20,186 nt of DNA from CAYPHA01 sp964410215. GTDB taxonomy: Bacteria > Calditrichota > Calditrichia > Calditrichales > CAYPHA01. Shown here in pieces: positions 15,232 to 20,186 of the stretch. Within the stretch, counting starts at the first letter, position 1. Each line of letters begins with the position of its first letter. The notes below the pieces were generated by a model. That model saw nothing but the letters and a program-made list of their open reading frames with translations, was not told the DNA's origin and ran no database searches. The translations under genes and the position numbers were made by a program. The DNA lies in assembly GCA_964410215.1 (NCBI GenBank), contig CAYPHA010000076.1, positions 1 to 20,186 of the forward strand, written 5' to 3'.

Positions 15232-16908
15232 ATGCAGCATTCTTTACGACCCGTGATTTTATTTCTGTTTATCACGTTCATGTCTGTCCAGGGAAATGTA
15301 TGGAATCTGATCTGGAAAATGGACCAGATGCCGTTTCAGCAGCCCGAAGTAGGTTCAGAGATGGCAATTGTAAAGGCGGGTTTTGACACGGATGAAGATG
15401 GCTGGGGTGAATTTCTCTGTGCGTATACCGATTTCGGGGAAGAGAATTACCTGCTCATGTATGAAGCAGCGGGCAACGATTCCTTTAATCTGGTCTGGTA
15501 CTGGAACTATCCGTATGTGTCGAATACCTTTGCCGGAATTGCGGTAGGTGATATGGACAATAACGGCCGTGTGGAAATCATCACCACCATGCCGGTTGAC
15601 GTGGGCGGTGGTGCCGATCCCAACCCTCCCCGGTTATGGGTATTCGAATGGAACGGCGTCCAGGGAGAAAACAAGTACGGATTGTATGCCGGGAACAGCT
15701 TTACACCCAATAATGAATGGAATTTTGATGTGGACGACAATGTCGATTTCAGGCCGTACAGTCTGACCATTGAAGATATCGATGGTGATGAAGACAATGA
15801 ACTGATCGTCGGTGTGCGTATGGGGGACCGCGGCCGGGAAGTGATCGTCGCATCCGTATTGGGCGAGTTTGACCTGCTCGGATCCTGGAATATCGAATAC
15901 AATCTTCAGGGGCTCTCCGGCGGATCGCTTTACAGCGTAACCACGGGTGACCTGGACAACGACGGCAACAGGGAAATCTATGCCATGATCTGGAATATGT
16001 TTACCCTGAAGATCATCGAGTGTACCGGTACCGACACCTATGAACTCGTAACCGAACTTGACCAGTTATACGCCGATGAAGGCATCGATTACGGAGCGCT
16101 TGACGGTATCCGTGTAGCCGATGTCAACGGTGACGGCGTCAATGAAATGTACATTGCCGGAACCGAACCGCAAAACACCTTATTCATGATTACCGACATA
16201 TCCGATGTATCGGCCATCACGCCGGAAGATGTGGTGGAATTCTATACCTTTCCGGTCAATTATATGGGTAAGCTGCGCACCTTACACATTGACGATCCCG
16301 ACGGTGATGGCAACATGAGCCTGATGGTCGCAGGTGAGCAGAACGGTCAGATATTCGACTTTGAATACCAGGGCGACGGTGATCCGGCCGATACGCTGAA
16401 CTGGGAACTGACCATTGCCTTTGACATCCTGGAATATGCCGATACGCTGGGTGTTGATCCGCGTCTGTTTTACGGAAGCCCTGCCGGGGACATGGATCAG
16501 GACGGTAAGAATGAGTATGTCTTTGTCAATTACCGTACCAGTTTCCAGGTCTGGGATCGCGATGCCTATGTCTGGATGATTGAAGCGGATGATTATACGG
16601 GTCTGTCGCCCGAACGCGCAGAGCTTCCGCAGAAAATCGTTTTAAATCAGAATTATCCCAATCCGTTTAACCCGGTAACCACGATAGAATACACCGTGCC
16701 TCAGGCACAGTTCGTGACCATCAAAATTTACAATGCCGCCGGACAGGAAGTGGCTGTTCTGGTGAACGAAACGACAACAGCAGGTCAGCATCGTGTTACT
16801 TTTGACGGATCCGGACTTCCTTCCGGAACGTACTATGCACATCTCATCACGACCGACGCCAATGGGGAAAGCCGTACACAATCGAAAAAAATTATTCTTC
16901 TTAAATAA
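15232..16908 (+). CDS. FG-GAP/VCBS propeller protein with T9SS C-terminal sorting domain
   Basis: 558 aa with a Sec signal (about 1-20) and a strong AAGGAGG site. Seven Asp-rich FG-GAP-like repeats lie at about 51-60, 107-117, 182-192, 239-249, 296-306, 354-364 and 419-429 (for example GDLDNDGNREIYAM, VADVNGDGVNEMYIAG), mostly spaced about 57 residues, which fits a seven-bladed calcium-binding propeller. Residues 469-558 are the type IX secretion sorting domain: NQNYPNPFNPVTTIEYTVP, then VTIKIYNAAGQEVAVLV, SGTYYAHL and terminal KKIILLK. It should therefore pass the outer membrane through T9SS and be released or anchored at the surface. Propellers of this kind bind ligands or carbohydrate; no catalytic residues are seen. 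Monocistronic, closed by the terminator at 16923-16956. Confidence 0.9.
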   Translation: MQHSLRPVILFLFITFMSVQGNVWNLIWKMDQMPFQQPEVGSEMAIVKAGFDTDEDGWGEFLCAYTDFGEENYLLMYEAAGNDSFNLVWYWNYPYVSNTFAGIAVGDMDNNGRVEIITTMPVDVGGGADPNPPRLWVFEWNGVQGENKYGLYAGNSFTPNNEWNFDVDDNVDFRPYSLTIEDIDGDEDNELIVGVRMGDRGREVIVASVLGEFDLLGSWNIEYNLQGLSGGSLYSVTTGDLDNDGNREIYAMIWNMFTLKIIECTGTDTYELVTELDQLYADEGIDYGALDGIRVADVNGDGVNEMYIAGTEPQNTLFMITDISDVSAITPEDVVEFYTFPVNYMGKLRTLHIDDPDGDGNMSLMVAGEQNGQIFDFEYQGDGDPADTLNWELTIAFDILEYADTLGVDPRLFYGSPAGDMDQDGKNEYVFVNYRTSFQVWDRDAYVWMIEADDYTGLSPERAELPQKIVLNQNYPNPFNPVTTIEYTVPQAQFVTIKIYNAAGQEVAVLVNETTTAGQHRVTFDGSGLPSGTYYAHLITTDANGESRTQSKKIILLK

Positions 16909-16922
16909 TTTAACTTCATTTT

Positions 16923-16956
16923 AAAAGGAGGGTACCACGGTACCCTCCTTTTTTTT
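16923..16956 (+). terminator. Strong rho-independent terminator
   Basis: The stem GGAGGGTACC / GGTACCCTCC (16927-16936 and 16939-16948) is preceded by AAAA and followed by eight T. The arms pair perfectly, with a functional loop of about six bases. It starts 15 nt after the stop of the FG-GAP gene. Confidence 0.95.
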
Positions 16957-16971
16957 ATTAGAATAAACTTT

Positions 16972-17001
16972 TTGCTTTTTGTGTTGTATATTTAATACAA
17001 T
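16972..17001 (+). promoter_or_regulatory. Candidate promoter of the propeller-M23 operon
   Basis: TTGCTT (16972-16977), 18 nt, TACAAT (16996-17001). It lies directly after the preceding terminator and 39 nt before ATG 17041. The -10 box is covered by the right arm of the inverted repeat at 16984-17000. Confidence 0.5.
16984..17000. repeat. Inverted repeat over the -10 box, possible operator
   Basis: TTGTAT, attta, ATACAA: 6-bp perfect arms. Its position over the -10 box would let a bound dimer block transcription. AT-rich, so chance cannot be excluded. Confidence 0.4.
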
Positions 17002-17040
17002 TACATCAAAACAACACGCAAAGCGGAGAGCTGAGTCATT

Positions 17041-18255
17041 ATGAAATTCCCTTTACCAATTTTTTCATTTATTCTGCTGCTTTCATTGGTTGTCCATGCC
17101 CTGGATTCCGGCAAACAACCGGCACTGGTAAAAACGGTGCCGGCAGCGGCAGATATATTAAAATGGCATTTCACACCGCAAGGTGCATTTTCCCAGGGCC
17201 GCAACCAGCTTTGGATACCAGGCGAAAAACCGAACACGTTTTCAACAGATGGCATCCTGCTCAACACGGTCTATTCCAGACAAAACCTGTATTATGCAAC
17301 GATTGTGCTGGAGAAAACGGCAGAGAAGGCATCGGAAAACGGCCTGATCGCTATCACCGTCTTTTCGGGTAATGCAGGGCGGCTTTATTGTATTGAAGTA
17401 CCTTACACGTATGATCAACCCTACCCTTCCGTGTGTGTTCTGGATCAGGGCGGTGCACTTATTATTGGACAGAATGACACCGGACGGGTGCGTTTCTATA
17501 GCGGGAACGGTACTCATTTTGAGGAAATTGAACTGTTCCCGGGCAGCCGGTATGACATGGAACGCCCCTTGTATATGGATCCCGGCGCGGACGGAAAAAA
17601 GATTATTATCGCAGCCCAGGAGCGCGGTGCCTCACCGGCGGGTTCTCCTGCACCGGAACCTGATGGGAATCCGAATCTCTTTCTGTTTTCTCACGATGGC
17701 AGACTGATCTGGCAAAAAGAACTGCCGGAATATGCCACATCTGGCGTAGCGCTTTCGCCGGACGGTGAACATATCATCGCCGACAATTATACAATGCATT
17801 CGGAGGGCAGGCTCATCCGGAAAGCACACCTGTTGGATGCCCGGGGTACGATAACCAACACATTTGATTTTCTGTTCAGGAATGCCCGTTTTTCTGCCGA
17901 CTCAAAGCACCTGCTGATTTCCAGTAACCGTTTTGCAAAACTCTATGACCTGGACGCTGACCGTTTCACCTGGAATTATACCGTCGATGATCCGTCCGCA
18001 ATGATTGCGGCCGGAGATATCAGCAGCGATGGCTCGGTGACGACACTACTATTGGGTAACAGTGCCTTCGTTCAGGAAAGCGGATTCGTGTTCAAGAATC
18101 CCCGTCTTTTAATCTACGCGTCCTCAGAAGAAAAGGAGACACTGGTTCCGGTCGAGGGAATCCTTCACAGAAATCCCGAGGTCTGGATAGCACCGGAGAC
18201 AACCGACATCTATGTCGGATTCAAGAATTCGTATCACATCTATCGGGTACAATAA
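17041..18255 (+). CDS. Secreted propeller-like protein of unknown function
   Basis: 404 aa with a Sec signal (about 1-20, ending VVHA). I do not recognise a named family. The body contains repeated WD/PQQ-type blade strands: VCVLDQGGALIIGQND, LYMDPGADGKKIIIAAQ, VALSPDGEHIIADN, ARFSADSKHLLISSN with AKLYDLDADRF, and DISSDGSVTTLLLGN, so a beta-propeller is likely. No lipobox, heme motif or sorting domain is visible. A GGAGAG site lies 10 nt before the ATG. Its TAA overlaps the ATG of the M23 gene (TAATG), so the two proteins are translationally coupled and probably act together in the envelope or outside the cell. It could help position or regulate the peptidase; that is inference. Confidence 0.75.
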   Translation: MKFPLPIFSFILLLSLVVHALDSGKQPALVKTVPAAADILKWHFTPQGAFSQGRNQLWIPGEKPNTFSTDGILLNTVYSRQNLYYATIVLEKTAEKASENGLIAITVFSGNAGRLYCIEVPYTYDQPYPSVCVLDQGGALIIGQNDTGRVRFYSGNGTHFEEIELFPGSRYDMERPLYMDPGADGKKIIIAAQERGASPAGSPAPEPDGNPNLFLFSHDGRLIWQKELPEYATSGVALSPDGEHIIADNYTMHSEGRLIRKAHLLDARGTITNTFDFLFRNARFSADSKHLLISSNRFAKLYDLDADRFTWNYTVDDPSAMIAAGDISSDGSVTTLLLGNSAFVQESGFVFKNPRLLIYASSEEKETLVPVEGILHRNPEVWIAPETTDIYVGFKNSYHIYRVQ

Positions 18256-20186
18256 TGCGGTATTTCTACTTCTTTACATTAACAGCGGTTTTCATGTTTG
18301 TAGCGATACAGGTTACGGGGCAGGATTATTTCCCCTGGCCGGTTACTCCTTTTAACAGCAGCCAGCCCATTACCGGCACGTTCGGCGAATATAGGAGTAC
18401 AAGCAGCAGCGGACATTTTCATAACGGAACAGATATCCCCAAAGCGGACGGCTCGCCTGTATACCCCGTCAAAAGCGGTAAGGTCACAAGCATCGGAACA
18501 ATGGCTACGGAAGGTTCCAATGCCTATATCCGGATCGCCGATATTGCCTATGTCCATGTGGATCCGAATCCGGCCCTTTCCGTGGGCGATGATGTTGTCG
18601 CCAGCGAAACGGTACTGGGTACTATTATTTCCGGTATGGGCCATGTACACATGACAGATGGCTATGTCGGCGGAGAACGGAACAGTATCTCACCCTACCG
18701 CGGATTATCACCGTATGTCGACACATGGTCGCCCCGGATACGGTTTGTCAATTTTTATGTAAACAACACGACTACACGAATATCAAATAATAAACTGACG
18801 GGACTCGTTGACATCATTGTCAAAGTGGAAGAAGCGAACGGTCCGCCGGGATCCTCAACAGCCGTCCTCAATAATGGTACCTACAAGATCGGCTACAAAA
18901 TCTTCAGCGCTGATACATCGACCGTTGTTTTTGAACCGCCAGATGAAGGATTACGTTTTCAGTTTGATTCAAAACCCAGTAATTCCTGTGTAAATATTAC
19001 GTATTTCAGGCCGCTTTCGAGCACGTCCAGCCATGTCTATCAGGTCACCAATAATTATTGCGGTGATAATTACTGGGATACCCGTTTTCTCGATCCGGGT
19101 CCCTACGTGGTGATGATATTCACCGAAGATACACGCCAGAATACCGATACACTCTATGTTTCGGTGAATATCGAAGAATCGGATATCATTGCTCCGGCCC
19201 AACCGGTTTTCCGTCATCTCCGGGGAACGGATCAGGATATGCGTCTGAGCTGGTTTCCCAACAGTGATGATGACCTGATGGGTTACCGGCTTTACTTCAG
19301 CTTCGATAATGAAAACTGGTCCCTGTTCAGGGATGAGAGTGAACTGACATCCACCACCACGGACACCATTCTCAACCAGGTGCTGAATACAGACGTTTAT
19401 TTTCGTCTGACCGCCGTCGATGATGCCCCGGTAACAAACGAAAGCGATCTTTCCGACGTCTATGGCCTGAGTAACGGTCCGGAATTCCGGGAAAAAGTAC
19501 TGGTTGTTGACGGTTTTGATCGTACCAGTGGCGGCTGGCCGTCGCCATATCACACATTTATTTACACGCATGGAAATGCAATCGTGCGTAACCAGGTCAG
19601 CTTTGATTCGGCTCCTAATGAAGCCATCGAAGACAGCCTGGTAAACCTTGGGGATTATGCGGCTGTTTTCTGGATACTCGGCGATGAATCCACATCAGAC
19701 GAAACATTCAGTAAAACGGAACAGGTCCTTGTAAAGGCTTACCTGGAGAACGGTGGATACCTCTTCGTCAGCGGTTCCGATATCGCCACCGATCTTGATG
19801 CGGACGCCTATGGTTCGGCTGATGCGGAAGATGGGGAGTTCCTGAATGACTACCTGAAAGCGGATTACCTGAACAGAATGACAGATATTTCGACGGCAAG
19901 CGGAAGTGATAATGGCATTTTCAGCGGAATCGACCCCAATTTCGGCCAGGGCATTTATCTGACTGATGGTCATGACATCATCTCTCTGAACGGAGAACAG
20001 GTCATGCCTGTATTTGAATATGCCGCGGATCAGTATATGGGCCTTCTGTATGAAGGTACATTCGGCAGCGGCTCCGTTCCCGGGAAGCTGGTTTATATCA
20101 CCTTCCCTTTCGAAACGATTTCTGCGGAAGAAGACCGCATAGCCCTCTTCGGCCGTGTTTTAGACTATTTCTTCGGGCCATCTTCG
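18255..20186 (+). CDS. M23 (LytM-like) peptidase with FnIII and amidotransferase-like domains, 3' end beyond window
   Basis: 644 codons are open from ATG 18255 to the window edge. Sec signal about 1-22 (VTG-QDYF). Residues about 38-140 are an M23 endopeptidase core: H56 and D60 in HNGTD, H101 in YVHVD, and H130/H132 in GHVHM give the full zinc and catalytic set, and the GTFGEYR start is typical. A beta-rich module follows (150-305), then a fibronectin type III domain (313-405; PAQPVFRHL, RLSWFPNSDDDLMGYRLYFS), then a flavodoxin/class I amidotransferase-like fold (414-642; KVLVVDGF, YAAVFWILGDES, YLENGGYLFVSGSDIA) without an obvious nucleophile Cys. M23 enzymes cut peptide crosslinks of peptidoglycan or Gly-rich proteins. 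No ribosome site of its own: the start overlaps the upstream stop. A T9SS tail may lie beyond the window. Confidence 0.85.
   Translation, partial: MRYFYFFTLTAVFMFVAIQVTGQDYFPWPVTPFNSSQPITGTFGEYRSTSSSGHFHNGTDIPKADGSPVYPVKSGKVTSIGTMATEGSNAYIRIADIAYVHVDPNPALSVGDDVVASETVLGTIISGMGHVHMTDGYVGGERNSISPYRGLSPYVDTWSPRIRFVNFYVNNTTTRISNNKLTGLVDIIVKVEEANGPPGSSTAVLNNGTYKIGYKIFSADTSTVVFEPPDEGLRFQFDSKPSNSCVNITYFRPLSSTSSHVYQVTNNYCGDNYWDTRFLDPGPYVVMIFTEDTRQNTDTLYVSVNIEESDIIAPAQPVFRHLRGTDQDMRLSWFPNSDDDLMGYRLYFSFDNENWSLFRDESELTSTTTDTILNQVLNTDVYFRLTAVDDAPVTNESDLSDVYGLSNGPEFREKVLVVDGFDRTSGGWPSPYHTFIYTHGNAIVRNQVSFDSAPNEAIEDSLVNLGDYAAVFWILGDESTSDETFSKTEQVLVKAYLENGGYLFVSGSDIATDLDADAYGSADAEDGEFLNDYLKADYLNRMTDISTASGSDNGIFSGIDPNFGQGIYLTDGHDIISLNGEQVMPVFEYAADQYMGLLYEGTFGSGSVPGKLVYITFPFETISAEEDRIALFGRVLDYFFGPSS

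Noticed and set aside
18969..19571. 200-codon minus-strand frame, and another at 18279-18650
   Set aside because: Both are opposite the M23 gene, which is open for 644 codons to the window edge and has a signal peptide and complete zinc motifs.

Overview
The window suggests a Gram-negative bacterium of the FCB superphylum, of the Calditrichota/KSB1/Ignavibacteriota kind. Three things point there. A secreted repeat protein ends in a type IX secretion sorting domain with the NYPNPFNP signature. Several candidate promoters carry a TAGTTT(TG) -10 box that fits the Bacteroidota-type TAnnTTTG consensus. The window is also rich in lipoproteins and Sec-exported proteins with Asp-rich calcium motifs. 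The phylum call is inference. There are no rRNA, tRNA, CRISPR or IS elements that I can support.

Layout: (1) 1-2104, minus strand: a sugar module made of a zinc-motif-less ROK kinase (cut by the window start), a FucP-like MFS sugar transporter and, just upstream, a 24-codon Tat-signal relic of a lost gene. (2) 2118-3691, plus strand: a membrane-anchored cytochrome c fused to a PQQ-dependent aldose dehydrogenase. (3) 3694-9165, minus strand: purC, then a large seven-repeat propeller lipoprotein, then a TonB-dependent receptor that resembles E. coli PqqU/YncD, in one apparent transcription unit. The receptor ends 2 nt from the dehydrogenase, tail to tail. (4) 9270-9578, minus strand: a small lipoprotein that may be truncated. 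(5) 9838-11094, plus strand: a Gfo/Idh/MocA oxidoreductase with its own promoter and terminator, then a gene-poor gap with palindromes. (6) 11418-14952, minus strand: two tandem M14 carboxypeptidase paralogues, the downstream one with a full active site and the upstream one with every catalytic position replaced. (7) 15232-16956, plus strand: an FG-GAP propeller with a T9SS C-terminal domain and a strong terminator. (8) 16972 to the window end, plus strand: a two-gene unit with TAATG overlap, a secreted propeller-like protein followed by a large M23 peptidase/FnIII/amidotransferase-like protein that runs off the window.

How they may work together: regions 1, 2 and 4-5 look like carbohydrate handling (uptake, phosphorylation, periplasmic oxidation, NAD(P)-linked oxidoreduction). 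The most interesting inference is in regions 2-3. A PQQ enzyme sits next to a PqqU-like receptor and a surface-type lipoprotein, with no PQQ biosynthesis genes in view, which suggests scavenging of extracellular PQQ. Regions 6-8 are extracellular or envelope proteolysis and display functions.
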